This document shows, one piece after another, positions 1 to 7,409 of a DNA stretch of 29,916 bases. Position 1 is the first letter of the stretch. Each line of letters opens with the position of its first letter. The notes beneath the pieces are model-generated. The model worked only from the letters and a program-made list of their open reading frames with translations. It was not told the DNA's origin and ran no database searches. Both the position numbers and the translations under genes were made by a program. Source of the DNA: a virus; the IMG/VR virus record IMGVR_UViG_3300024252_000057, positions 1 through 29,916 of that record; one strand, 5' to 3'.

Positions 1-319
1 TGAAAATTTCCCGACGCTCAATCGGAATGCCCAGCTTTTTAGCATGTTCAATGCCCTGCGCCATGCCGTAGGAAACCCCGTAGTCTTCATAGACAACAAC
101 GGCGTGAGCGCATTCGTACCAATCAAACGCCGCGTCCATCCCCAACTTGCGCTGTGTCGGGTCATCATCGTTCAGGACGCCTTTCTGCGTATAGAGCATG
201 TGAAACGCCAAGGGGGATTCACCGCGCATAATCGAGTCCTGAAGACAGGCCCGCGCATAGGTCTTGTTGCGCTGGTTTTTGCCGTTGAACGGGCTTTCAA
301 TAATGACTCGTTTTGTCAT
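1..319 (-). CDS. DUF7768-type protein (nucleoside deoxyribosyltransferase-like fold), 3' end cut off
   Basis: The reading frame starts at an ATG at 319 and stays open to base 1, giving 106 codons without a stop. GGAG lies seven bases before the start, a good ribosome site. The protein begins MTKRVIIESPF and continues with a run of family-typical blocks: NKTYARACLQDS, ESPLAFHMLYTQKGVL, AHAVVVYEDYGVSYGM and AKKLGIPIE. From memory of phage and bacterial proteins these are the hallmarks of the DUF7768 family, whose fold resembles nucleoside 2-deoxyribosyltransferases and DUF4406. The biochemical role is not established; nucleotide metabolism is an inference from the fold. It follows the DNA-modification genes on the same strand and overlaps the 3' end of the methyltransferase remnant at 297-428. 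Confidence 0.8.
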   Translation of the reverse strand, partial: MTKRVIIESPFNGKNQRNKTYARACLQDSIMRGESPLAFHMLYTQKGVLNDDDPTQRKLGMDAAFDWYECAHAVVVYEDYGVSYGMAQGIEHAKKLGIPIERREIF

Positions 320-428
320 GAAATTTCTCCATTGATTCAAGAATTGCGGTTCCGATCATTTCGACGACTTGGGGGACGACGGCGTTTCCGCTGAAAAGGT
401 CAAGGACGCGCAACTTTTCCAGCGTCAT
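297..428 (-). pseudogene. Internally deleted C5-cytosine DNA methyltransferase remnant (43 codons)
   Basis: This short frame starts at ATG 428 and stops with TGA at 297-299. Its first 14 residues, ending in LRVLDLFSG, match motif I at the extreme N-terminus of Dcm-type C5-cytosine methyltransferases. The very next residues, NAVVPQVVEMIGTAILESM, match the extreme C-terminal motif X region (normally GNAVVPQVVE..IG.AI). Everything between, including the catalytic PC motif and the target-recognition domain, is missing, so it cannot methylate DNA. The two ends are joined in frame at a shared glycine codon (GGA). It overlaps the end of the N6A/N4C methyltransferase by 29 bases and the start of the DUF7768 gene by 23. 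An AGGAG lies 10 bases upstream of its ATG, so it may still be translated as a microprotein. Confidence 0.75.
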
Positions 429-1215
429 AAGCCATGCGCTCCTGTACGGGTTTTTCGGGCGGCGCAACGAATAAGTCCGGTTGGTCGTATGCCTTCTGGA
501 TTCTCGAACAGGCTATGTCGAAATACTTGGGTTCAATCTCTATTCCAATGAACTTACGGCCCAACTTGGCGCAGGCGACGCCGGTGGTGCCGCTGCCCAT
601 GAACGGGTCGAGGATGGTGTGTCCCTTGTTTGTTGACATACCAATACACCTAGCCGCCAGTTCAATGGGAAAAGAGCAAACGTGACCATGTTCATTCCTG
701 TCTGGTGGAATAGACCATACAGACGTATGGCCCAAATCGTTCCAAACAACTGGGCGGTTGATCTGATAAACCCTTTCATCGGCCTGTGGGCATCTAAAAT
801 TGGGTTTTCCCCCTCCCCGCCTATCCCATATAATTTCGTGCCAGACAGGAAACTTTGATACCCAATCCCAAGGGTGGTACACGTTACTCTGAACCCGGTG
901 TTTATTCCGCGAGTGCCAAGCGAACCTTGGACGATGGTTATAAAATATACTACCTAAACACTTATCAGCCATTGCCGATATACACTTTATTTGCCATGAC
1001 TGGTATGCTGGTTCCTCCATGTCATCTTCATACCACTCGCTATATTTTTCCTCCATACCTTTCGCCATCTTAGTTTGACCACCAGAAGAATACGCCTTGT
1101 TAAGATTATACGGAGGAGAAGTCACCACCGCGTCCACCTTGCCCAACGTCGGCAGGATTTCGAGGCAATCCCCCAGATACAGCGTGGCGTCTCCTATAGT
1201 AACGGGATCAGTCAT
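400..1215 (-). CDS. DNA methyltransferase, beta-class N6-adenine/N4-cytosine type
   Basis: The 271-residue protein has the SAM-dependent amino-methyltransferase motifs in the order of the beta class. The catalytic motif IV TSPPYNL is at residues 32-38, the target region is in the middle, and the SAM-binding motif I DPFMGSGTTG is at about 203-212, followed by KFIGIEIEPKYF. It would methylate an exocyclic amino group in a specific DNA site; the motifs do not settle whether N6-adenine or N4-cytosine, and the recognition sequence cannot be read. I place the start at ATG 1215 because GGAAGGGAAAG lies just upstream and the codon overlaps the primase-polymerase stop as ATGA. An in-frame ATG at 1233 is a weaker alternative. 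No restriction enzyme is adjacent, so protection from host restriction is the likely role (inference). Confidence 0.93.
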   Translation of the reverse strand: MTDPVTIGDATLYLGDCLEILPTLGKVDAVVTSPPYNLNKAYSSGGQTKMAKGMEEKYSEWYEDDMEEPAYQSWQIKCISAMADKCLGSIFYNHRPRFAWHSRNKHRVQSNVYHPWDWVSKFPVWHEIIWDRRGGGKPNFRCPQADERVYQINRPVVWNDLGHTSVWSIPPDRNEHGHVCSFPIELAARCIGMSTNKGHTILDPFMGSGTTGVACAKLGRKFIGIEIEPKYFDIACSRIQKAYDQPDLFVAPPEKPVQERMAYDAGKVARP

Positions 1216-2795
1216 AGCGGCTTTCCCTTCCATAAATCAGTCGGTATTTTCCACACGCTTTTTGTCGAATAGTTCCCGTCTTCCTTCAGGACGGACTTTG
1301 AGTCCGGTGTGCAGCCTGCGGCGCGCAGCATGGCCCCGAATTTCTTGGAGCCGATTGACACGCCAAGGGACTGTTTCAACCACGTCAGCATATCGGTCCC
1401 AAGGATAAATAAGTCATCATGATATAAAAACGGGTTACCCTCGTTGACGGCGTCCGTCGTGTAAATCTTGGGCGGCGGGCGGTCTATGAGATAGCGTTGC
1501 ATCCAGCTTATGGCTTGCCCGCTGTCCGTGGCTTCAGTTCCGATGGACTCGATTTCCGCAATGTCCATCATGTGTTGAACAATGCGGAACCATTTTGCAT
1601 TTTTATAAAGCGGAATTACGATATTGGCGGCTTCCAGCATGGCTCGCTGAAAAGATCGTTGGGTCAGGAGCGTTGACGACTCCCCCAGCACTGAACCATG
1701 ACTCGTCACTATTTTATATAGCGGCGGGTCAGAGGTGTATTTAACGATCCTTAGAATCTTCACGTTCCGCTCGCCAAAGAACCCCTCGCTCATTGCCGTA
1801 AGGATTTTTGCGCGCCTCTCTCCGACATCTTCAATTTCGGAAGTTTGTCCGTCTGTTAGGAAATCATTTGCGTCGGCGCGCTCACGGTTGCTGTGAGCGC
1901 GTTTAATCGTTCTGGCGTAATAGTCCGCCCGAAGCTTCAAGTCGTCACCGTGGCGGCGGCGGTGGGCTATCAGGGCGCACGTTATTTCAGATGCAGACCA
2001 ACCGGTTGCGACGAAGTATGACGCCAGCGACAAGTCCCACTCCGAAGCTGACCAATCAACGTGCTTCGTCTTGTGGTCCCATGTATCGCGAACCACAGGG
2101 GCGTTATCGCACAGGGCTTCGAATTTTTCGAACGGCGGCTCCGCGTCGGCCTTGATAACCGGCGCTATTTCGCGCACCAACGAGTCAATATCCCTGTCAC
2201 CCGTCGGCCTTGCGGGCTTTTCCTCAGACTTTGGTTTAAGTTCCGGTTGCTTTTCCTCGTCTTCCCCGAAGATTCCAACGAGCCTGTCGGCCCGCTCTTC
2301 CAGCGTATCGGGTGTGCCGGGCATATGCTCACAGGTGACGGTGAAATATCGAAGGTCTTTGTAAACCTCAATGCGGCCCTTACGGTTTCTTGGAAGGTCC
2401 GGCTTGCCGCGAATTAAGATATGAACGCCGGACCCGCTTGGTGAGATTTCCGTATAACTATTGATTCGTTTTATTATGCCGTCCGCCCACGGCTCCATTG
2501 TCCCCGTCTTCGAATCCCGGCACTTGTCCAGATCGATTCCCGTGACCGGGCAATCCGCCGTGAAGACGAATCCCAACCCGTCGTATTTCTCTTCTCCAAG
2601 TTCTGAGAATGACAGGCATTGCGCCGCGGTTCTGAAGTCTGCCCATGTTTTCGGGTCATTCACCTTGGCGGGTCTGCCGCTGGGATTGAAGGGAACCTTT
2701 GTCGGTTTCCCCTTGCGCGTCATGGTACGCCACAACACCCATTGATTATGGGTGGCGAGTTCCTTGATCGCCGGTATGTCTAAACCAGTGGACAC
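1212..2795 (-). CDS. Primase-polymerase of the archaeo-eukaryotic primase superfamily (NrS-1 pol-like)
   Basis: This 527-residue protein should make primers, and perhaps extend them, at the phage replication fork. The N-terminal block QWVLWR..KGKPTKVPFNP, the metal-binding GIDLD at 86-90 (Asp88, Asp90), ISPSGSGVHI at 117-126 (Ser and His of the nucleotide site) and RYFTVT at 149-154 are the AEP prim-pol signature seen in NrS-1 polymerase relatives. At about 255-305 the segment beginning DWSASEWDLSLA and ending YYARTIKRA matches the helical domain that follows the catalytic core in that family. The last 200 residues are unrecognised, and no Walker A helicase domain is fused. The start is a GTG at 2795 behind GGGGGGAAG. 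An intrinsic terminator lies just upstream, so expression needs readthrough or a separate promoter. Confidence 0.85.
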   Translation of the reverse strand: MSTGLDIPAIKELATHNQWVLWRTMTRKGKPTKVPFNPSGRPAKVNDPKTWADFRTAAQCLSFSELGEEKYDGLGFVFTADCPVTGIDLDKCRDSKTGTMEPWADGIIKRINSYTEISPSGSGVHILIRGKPDLPRNRKGRIEVYKDLRYFTVTCEHMPGTPDTLEERADRLVGIFGEDEEKQPELKPKSEEKPARPTGDRDIDSLVREIAPVIKADAEPPFEKFEALCDNAPVVRDTWDHKTKHVDWSASEWDLSLASYFVATGWSASEITCALIAHRRRHGDDLKLRADYYARTIKRAHSNRERADANDFLTDGQTSEIEDVGERRAKILTAMSEGFFGERNVKILRIVKYTSDPPLYKIVTSHGSVLGESSTLLTQRSFQRAMLEAANIVIPLYKNAKWFRIVQHMMDIAEIESIGTEATDSGQAISWMQRYLIDRPPPKIYTTDAVNEGNPFLYHDDLFILGTDMLTWLKQSLGVSIGSKKFGAMLRAAGCTPDSKSVLKEDGNYSTKSVWKIPTDLWKGKPL

Positions 2796-2810
2796 TTTTC
2801 TTCCCCCCGT

Positions 2811-2844
2811 AAAAAAAGCGGGGTGATCAATTGCTGATCACCCC
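2811..2844 (-). terminator. Intrinsic terminator upstream of the primase-polymerase gene
   Basis: Read on the minus strand, a perfect 10-bp stem (GGGGTGATCA pairing with TGATCACCCC, 5-base loop) at 2820-2844 is followed two bases later by seven Ts at 2811-2817. This is a textbook Rho-independent terminator. It sits between the stop of the 244-residue protein at 2861 and the GTG of the primase-polymerase at 2795. The 3' arm CCCCG could also pair with CGGGG just downstream, in the primase Shine-Dalgarno region, giving a competing 5-bp helix. Confidence 0.9.
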
Positions 2845-2860
2845 AAGGCAGGGAAGAAAC

Positions 2861-3595
2861 CTATTCCGGCGTTTCGTCCGCGAAGTCCTCACGGGCCAAG
2901 TCCATGGTTTCGAACGTGGCACGGAAACCTTCAGCGTATTTCTTGACCTGTGCGACTTCTTCAGCCGAAAGCCGCGCGCCGACGGACGGGACAATGCGTG
3001 AATATTCAATACCGGTTCCGCTCTTTGCCTTTTCCAGCGTGAAGCGGGAAATCACGGTGTAGAACGGCACGGCTTGCCCGGCCAGACGCAGGAAGTAGGC
3101 GCGAATGGGCTTGAGGCTAGTCGGCGGCGCTGCAAGGACCGTGGGCAGCAACGAGTCAGGACGCAGCAAGAACATCATGCGGGTCTGTTTGCAAGCCTGT
3201 CCGCCGCCCTTTTCCGCCGTACCGAAAGCCGCCAGCGGACACTTGGCGCACTCACCGCCCGGCTCACCCATTCCGGTAACGCCGTCGAACGCGGAGCAAT
3301 CCGGGGGAGTACCGCCGCCAGAGTCTTCAAACTGCGTTGCCCAGTAGGCGCGCGGCTCTTTCCAGTAAACGATGATGCCGTCCACCATCTTGGTTTCGAG
3401 AATTTCACCATCAATGTTGGGGATTTCCCACGTCAGGCCACCGCCCGAAGGAACCTTGATCCGGTCAAGGTCGAACGGCGTGATGCCGCCTTCACCGATA
3501 TTTTCCGCCATGATTTCCTTCATGACCGAAGGATCAGATTTGACAACGGCAAAATTGCTGTACGGGATGACAGCCACTTCTTTCTTTTCCGCCAT
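2861..3595 (-). CDS. Conserved phage protein with Cys cluster, possible ssDNA-binding role
   Basis: The 244-residue protein starts at MAEKKEVAV (ATG 3595, GGAAAGG upstream, five bases after the stop of the preceding gene). The frame stays open further upstream, but that stretch overlaps the preceding gene. The middle has a Cys cluster (PPDCSAF, GGECAKCP, GQACKQ) typical of a metal-bound loop, followed by RMMFLLRP. The last 20 residues are acidic (ending ADETPE), as is common in phage single-stranded DNA-binding proteins. The pattern recurs in many phage replication clusters, but I cannot name a characterised family. It lies between a small coiled protein and the primase-polymerase. ssDNA binding is an inference from the acidic tail and the neighbourhood. 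Transcription probably ends directly after it at the terminator. Confidence 0.7.
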   Translation of the reverse strand: MAEKKEVAVIPYSNFAVVKSDPSVMKEIMAENIGEGGITPFDLDRIKVPSGGGLTWEIPNIDGEILETKMVDGIIVYWKEPRAYWATQFEDSGGGTPPDCSAFDGVTGMGEPGGECAKCPLAAFGTAEKGGGQACKQTRMMFLLRPDSLLPTVLAAPPTSLKPIRAYFLRLAGQAVPFYTVISRFTLEKAKSGTGIEYSRIVPSVGARLSAEEVAQVKKYAEGFRATFETMDLAREDFADETPE

Positions 3596-3600
3596 GGGTA

Positions 3601-4014
3601 TTAGCCTTTCCTTGCTTGGATTTTGAAGGTTTCTGACACCTTGATAACGCCCTTGAATTCTTCGGGCAACGGTTCCCCGTTGTTCTCGCACTCCCTGACA
3701 TAAGCGCTCAATGTTTGGGTGTTGAAGCGCATCGCCGCGAAGTCGCCAAGCCCGGCTTTCGCCAAGGCTTCGCAAGCAACCTCGTTAGTAACCCCCTCTT
3801 CGCGCCCGGCCCAAAGGTCGCGCTTCACATAAATAGTAACCCCTCGTACCGTGGTTCGGGGAATGCCGGACTTCTCAAAAAAATCAAGGACGCGTGGTTC
3901 GCACGCTTTGATGTCCGCCTTGATTCTGTCAAGCTTGGCTGTAACCGCCTTCATCTCCTTCCACAGACGGGAATAGGTCTGAAGGCTACGAGAATCACCG
4001 GTTGGATTCGACAT
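3601..4014 (-). CDS. Conserved phage replication-cluster protein of unknown function (137 aa)
   Basis: The protein opens with a likely coiled coil at about residues 15-50 (LWKEMKAVTAKLDRIKADI), then a compact domain containing GVTIYVKRDLWA, a NTQTLSAYVRE block and a Lys/Arg-ending tail (VSETFKIQARKG). This arrangement is familiar from unnamed proteins of phage replication clusters, but I know of no assigned function. The start at ATG 4014 has GGGAGAG seven bases before it and overlaps the preceding HTH gene by 20 bases, which suggests coupled translation. The stop is five bases before the next start. A DNA-binding or nuclease-inhibitor (Gam-like) role would fit the coiled N-terminus but is speculative. 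Confidence 0.7.
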   Translation of the reverse strand: MSNPTGDSRSLQTYSRLWKEMKAVTAKLDRIKADIKACEPRVLDFFEKSGIPRTTVRGVTIYVKRDLWAGREEGVTNEVACEALAKAGLGDFAAMRFNTQTLSAYVRECENNGEPLPEEFKGVIKVSETFKIQARKG

Positions 4015-4249
4015 TGCCGCGCTCTCCCTTCCACTTGCCCCACTTCTCGACGAACGCGGGGACTTGAGTTAACTCTTCCAGCTTGTCCAGCTTGGTATCG
4101 GCGATGCCCATGCCGCCGCGTTCCCACATGCGTACCGTCTGTTCCGACACGTCCATGCGGGCGGCAACTTCGCCTTGGGCAATCTTAGGGCTACTTGCCA
4201 GCCGCCAGACGCGCAGTGGGTTAGCCCTGATCCAATCTTCACGAGTCAT
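3995..4249 (-). CDS. Small helix-turn-helix (XRE/Cro-like) DNA-binding protein
   Basis: Residues 24-45 (AQGEVAARMDVSEQTVRMWE) form a clear helix-turn-helix of the XRE/Cro type, followed by a third helix (DTKLDKLEELTQ). At 84 residues it has room for little else; the C-terminus is basic (KWGKWKGERGN). The start at ATG 4249 is well supported by AAGGAG seven bases upstream, and the gene overlaps the end of the SNF2 helicase gene by 11 bases. It could be a transcription regulator of the replication genes or a small DNA-binding accessory protein. No obvious operator is visible nearby, so its target is unknown. Confidence 0.78.
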   Translation of the reverse strand: MTREDWIRANPLRVWRLASSPKIAQGEVAARMDVSEQTVRMWERGGMGIADTKLDKLEELTQVPAFVEKWGKWKGERGNVESNR

Positions 4250-5933
4250 CAGGCAGCTCCTTTTTCAAGACGGCTTCAACGAGATTGCGCCGCCGTCGGA
4301 GCGCGGCATAAATCATGGGGTCGATCGTGCCGGGCGTGGTCAGGTGAATGAACGTCACCTTGTTGACTTGGCCGGGACGGTGAAGGCGGGAGCGGGACTG
4401 TAGATAGTCGCCAAGCGAAAAACCGCATGAATAATAAACGGCATAGGACGCACGGGTCAGATCAACGCCGACGCCACCCGCCTGAATCTGAACACCCATG
4501 ACATCAACGTCCTCCGGGTATTCGGCGCGGTCTGTTAGATCGTTCTGGCGTCCCGAAACTTCCCCATAGGCCAAGCCACGGTCCACGGCGGTCTTGCGTA
4601 TATCATCCAAGTCGGCGCGGAAACGGGCGAACACAACAAGTGGCTCTTTTTCAGGCAGATCGTCCAGTATGGCGTCAAATTCGAGTCGTTTATGGTCACT
4701 GACTTTGGTTAACACCCCATCATCTGTGGTCAGCCAACCGCTCGTAATGCGCTGCAAATGAAGCATCTGGGAAAGCGCGTTGCTCGCCGTGACTTCCCCG
4801 GTCCCGACTTGCGCATAAAAATCACTTTCAATATCGGCGTAGAGTTTCAGCGCCGCCGCGTCCATGGGACAGTCGCGCCGGGTGTCGATTTCTTCCGGCA
4901 GATCAAGCGCCTCTTCCTTGGTCACGCGGTAGGCAATGGAATATAACTTGTCATGCAACTCGTCTTGGTGCTGGAACCCCACAACCGCCTTGTTCTGAAA
5001 GCCGCCCATGATTCCGTAGTGGGTCTTGAACCGGAAGTAAGACGTGCCGAAAATCGCCGGTTCCAAGAACTTGTATTGGGCGAAAATATCCAGCGGGCTA
5101 TGCGGCATGGGTGTGCCGGTCAGCATCAACTTGCGCGCCGGTTTGTGGGCGAGCGACGCCAAGAAGGTGGCAAACTTCCCCTTGGGCGCTTTGGCCCGGT
5201 GCGACTCATCAACGATGATGCAATGCCATTCCGTTTCGTGAATGAATTTATCGAATGGTTCGCGCCATGACGCCTCATGATTTATCACGCAGACGAACGG
5301 GCGCTTCTTGACGTGCGCCAACGTCATGGCTTCGCGCGCCGCCTTTTCCTTCTTCACACCACTGGCTTGCGTTGCCCTGAAGATGTCAAACGGCTTATCG
5401 GAGTGCGCGGCGAATTCGCGCGGCCACACATTGATAACCGACTTCGGGCAAAGAATGAGTGTCAATCGCGAGTCCATGTTTGACACAACGTCAACGGCCA
5501 CCTTCGACTTGCCGGTTCCCATGTCCATTGCCAACATCGTGGACGGCATTGAGGCGGCGTACCAGTAGGCTTGCCTCTGATGGTCCCAAGCCGTTGTCTT
5601 GGACGGCGGGTCCGGCAGATCAACGCGCGTCTTGAATTCGTCGGCGTCATCCGGCTTGCCCGTGGCGACAAGCCAGCGAAATTCGTCGTCGGCAACAAAA
5701 CCTCTTACAAAGACGTGGGAAGCGTGTTTAAACACTTCCCAAATTTTCTTCGCAATACCGTGAGTGCGCGGGAACAACCAGTTACCCCCGGCTGGATTCC
5801 AGCGCCCGCCAATAGCTTTTAACCGATCCTTGAAGCTGAACGGCGCGCGGACCCGAATATACTTCACGTCTGTGATGATTTTTACAGCATCAGGCATGGA
5901 CGTATTATTATTGTGTTTTATTTTGCACGTCAA
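4239..5933 (-). CDS. SNF2-family DEAD/DEAH-type DNA helicase/translocase
   Basis: This superfamily 2 ATPase carries all the core motifs: Walker A MGTGKSK near residue 138, DESH (motif II) at about 242-245, LTGTP (motif III) at 271-275, and near the C-terminus GGVGVDLTRA (motif V) and QSRSRLHRPGQ (motif VI). The last two are specific for SNF2/Rad54/SMARCAL1-like remodellers. The N-terminal 60 residues (FSFKDRLKAIGGRWNPAGGN) resemble the accessory module seen before the ATPase core in SMARCAL1-like phage helicases. It probably translocates on DNA during replication or recombination. The 564-residue version starts at TTG 5933, overlapping the nuclease stop as TTGA. The alternative ATG at 5897 (552 aa) has no Shine-Dalgarno site, so the start is uncertain. 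Confidence 0.92.
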   Translation of the reverse strand: MTCKIKHNNNTSMPDAVKIITDVKYIRVRAPFSFKDRLKAIGGRWNPAGGNWLFPRTHGIAKKIWEVFKHASHVFVRGFVADDEFRWLVATGKPDDADEFKTRVDLPDPPSKTTAWDHQRQAYWYAASMPSTMLAMDMGTGKSKVAVDVVSNMDSRLTLILCPKSVINVWPREFAAHSDKPFDIFRATQASGVKKEKAAREAMTLAHVKKRPFVCVINHEASWREPFDKFIHETEWHCIIVDESHRAKAPKGKFATFLASLAHKPARKLMLTGTPMPHSPLDIFAQYKFLEPAIFGTSYFRFKTHYGIMGGFQNKAVVGFQHQDELHDKLYSIAYRVTKEEALDLPEEIDTRRDCPMDAAALKLYADIESDFYAQVGTGEVTASNALSQMLHLQRITSGWLTTDDGVLTKVSDHKRLEFDAILDDLPEKEPLVVFARFRADLDDIRKTAVDRGLAYGEVSGRQNDLTDRAEYPEDVDVMGVQIQAGGVGVDLTRASYAVYYSCGFSLGDYLQSRSRLHRPGQVNKVTFIHLTTPGTIDPMIYAALRRRRNLVEAVLKKELPDDS

Positions 5934-6340
5934 CAGCCAAATACAAAGCGCCTTAACTCGTCACCATTTACCGGAAAATAAAACCTCTGGCCGGGCGCGT
6001 CAATGCCGTGTTCCTTGACTTCGCGCACCTCATGACCGCCCCACACGATCAGTTCGTTCACGTTAAGGCGCGGCCCTGTCTTCTTATGCCATGCCAGAAT
6101 GAAGACGCAGCCACCGGCACGGGTGCGCTTTTCAATCCAGTTGATTTGCAGCGGTGACAGGTTGATTTTCTTGCCCTGAACAACCTTGCATTCGATCCAG
6201 ACTTCAACGCCCTTGTAACAGCCGTTGCGGTCTGGAATGCCCGCCCCAATTTGCCAGCTTTCAATGCGCTGCCAGTGGGCGTCCGGCATCAATTGATTGA
6301 GTATCTTGTGAAGTTCTTTTTCCGTCGGGTTCTTAGACAT
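5930..6340 (-). CDS. PD-(D/E)XK nuclease, VRR-NUC-like (Holliday-junction-resolvase type)
   Basis: From ATG 6340 the 136-residue protein carries a complete PD-(D/E)XK catalytic core: GIPDRNG (Asp37), then WIECK with Glu50 and Lys52, then Gln65 in LSPLQINW. This compact arrangement matches phage VRR-NUC and resolvase-like nucleases, which cut branched or flap DNA during replication and recombination. The reading frame extends upstream, but that part lies within the endolysin gene. MSKNPTEKE at 6340 overlaps the endolysin stop by only eight bases. The SNF2 helicase follows directly, and a helicase-nuclease partnership in processing replication or packaging intermediates is a reasonable inference. 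Confidence 0.85.
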   Translation of the reverse strand: MSKNPTEKELHKILNQLMPDAHWQRIESWQIGAGIPDRNGCYKGVEVWIECKVVQGKKINLSPLQINWIEKRTRAGGCVFILAWHKKTGPRLNVNELIVWGGHEVREVKEHGIDAPGQRFYFPVNGDELRRFVFGC

Positions 6341-6746
6341 TGTATGTCCAAGGCCAAGGGCGCGGGCGTTTGCCGGGGATGTCTTCAAGATCGTCAAGGT
6401 GGATAAATCGGGCAAGTCGGCTTCCGTGTTGGCGTTGGCCGATTCCGGTAAAGCCCACCTTGTAAGCATAGTGAGCCAATATCATTGCCTTTTCCCCGAA
6501 TATGGGGATGTCCGCCGCCCGGCCCGGATAGATCGTATGGGGTCCATCAAAGCCTGTGGGCGAAAGCTTCGCGTTAATGGCAGGGGGACGGTACGCGCCA
6601 TAAGGCCCGGTAATGGTGATTGCGAAACCACACAGCCTGCGCAGATTGTCCAGCCGCCGCATGAATTCAGGGTCCATGTCATGAAGATCACAATGCAGGG
6701 ATTCGAAATCGGCTTGGCTGAAAAATTTCAGTTTAGGTTTCTTCAT
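6333..6746 (-). CDS. Endolysin-type peptidase, M15 family (L-Ala-D-Glu / D-Ala-D-Ala type)
   Basis: The 137-residue protein fits a single M15 zinc peptidase domain that cleaves peptidoglycan peptides at lysis. Visible metal ligands are His70 in GPHTIYPGRAADI, Asp79 in the same motif, and His116 in RFIHLDD; the end RPWPWTY is also usual in this family. There is no signal peptide, so it would need a holin to cross the inner membrane. I start it at MKKPKLKFF (ATG 6746), preceded by GGGGA; the frame extends upstream but only within the lipoprotein gene. It overlaps the lipoprotein stop by 14 bases and the nuclease start by eight. With the membrane protein and lipoprotein upstream it forms a lysis module. 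Confidence 0.87.
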   Translation of the reverse strand: MKKPKLKFFSQADFESLHCDLHDMDPEFMRRLDNLRRLCGFAITITGPYGAYRPPAINAKLSPTGFDGPHTIYPGRAADIPIFGEKAMILAHYAYKVGFTGIGQRQHGSRLARFIHLDDLEDIPGKRPRPWPWTYNV

Positions 6747-7095
6747 CCGGCTTCCCCGGTTTAAACCAGCGCCAGCCAAGGCCGGAAAGCACAAAGCACG
6801 CGTGACCCGTGTTGGTATCCATGACGGTCAGTGACCAGTTGCTGTTTGAAGCATAGGAAAGCTGCGCCAAAAGCTTGGTTCCCTCACCGGCAAACCCGGC
6901 CCCGACAACCTTTTCGCCAAACTTGGCGACGTGGGCAGTCAGCGCATCAATCGGCCCGCACTTTGTCAGGTCAAGAAGCTGAACCCCTTCAGGGGTGTCC
7001 GGCGCTGGCGGCAAGGGCTTTGTGGTGCAACCACTCAGGAGAACAAGCGCGCAAGCCATGAAAGCGGCAATGATAAGCAACGTGGCTAACCTCAA
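6733..7095 (-). CDS. Small outer-membrane-type lipoprotein in the lysis module
   Basis: A hydrophobic stretch (LATLLIIAAFMACALVLLSGC) ends in a clear lipobox LLSGC, so the protein should be lipidated on cysteine after signal peptidase II cleavage. The mature part, about 95 residues, begins TTKPLPPAPDTPEG and is soluble, with two further cysteines. I place the start at TTG 7095, which overlaps the TGA of the upstream gene as TTGA and has a G-rich site before it. A longer version from ATG 7140 would lie inside the neighbouring frame. Position between a one-TM protein and the endolysin suggests a role in the last step of lysis, like an outer-membrane spanin, but it is longer than Rz1-type proteins and not Pro-rich throughout, so this is an inference. 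Confidence 0.7.
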   Translation of the reverse strand: MRLATLLIIAAFMACALVLLSGCTTKPLPPAPDTPEGVQLLDLTKCGPIDALTAHVAKFGEKVVGAGFAGEGTKLLAQLSYASNSNWSLTVMDTNTGHACFVLSGLGWRWFKPGKPDEET

Positions 7096-7409
7096 TGGAA
7101 CCCCCCGCCACCCCCTGAAATCGGGATGTTGGCTATCCAAGATTTAATACCAAGGATCAGGACAGTAAGAACACCGGCAGCAACCGCGCCAACAAAGCCG
7201 CGTGTCAGCCACGTCGCAATTGCGGTTGTCGTTGCCTTGTGTTGCCGTCCCCATGAAAAGAATCGCTGAAGGTTTTTCACGTCTTGGGGATCGTTGATAT
7301 TCCACCCCATAATCCTCCAGTGGTCAGCGAGAACCACATTGGCCCCCTCTTTACCGGCTTCCCGCGCAATCAACTTTAGTTGATCGTCTGTTAAAGAATG
7401 ATCAGTCAT
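7092..7409 (-). CDS. One-TM phage membrane protein (DUF6127-like), holin candidate
   Basis: The 105-residue protein has a helical N-terminal half (LTDDQLKLIAREAGKEGANV, then INDPQDVKNLQRFFSW) and one transmembrane helix at about 70-91 (GFVGAVAAGVLTVLILGI). It ends in a glycine run and FH. The order 'acidic helix, IN/DxxD...LQ.dF.w.r, basic stretch, TM' is the layout I know from DUF6127-type small phage proteins, but I cannot verify the family here. The start (ATG 7409) overlaps the upstream stop as ATGA, and its own stop overlaps the lipoprotein start. Next to a lipoprotein and an endolysin it is the best holin-type candidate of this module, with cytoplasmic N-terminus inferred. Confidence 0.65.
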   Translation of the reverse strand: MTDHSLTDDQLKLIAREAGKEGANVVLADHWRIMGWNINDPQDVKNLQRFFSWGRQHKATTTAIATWLTRGFVGAVAAGVLTVLILGIKSWIANIPISGGGGGFH

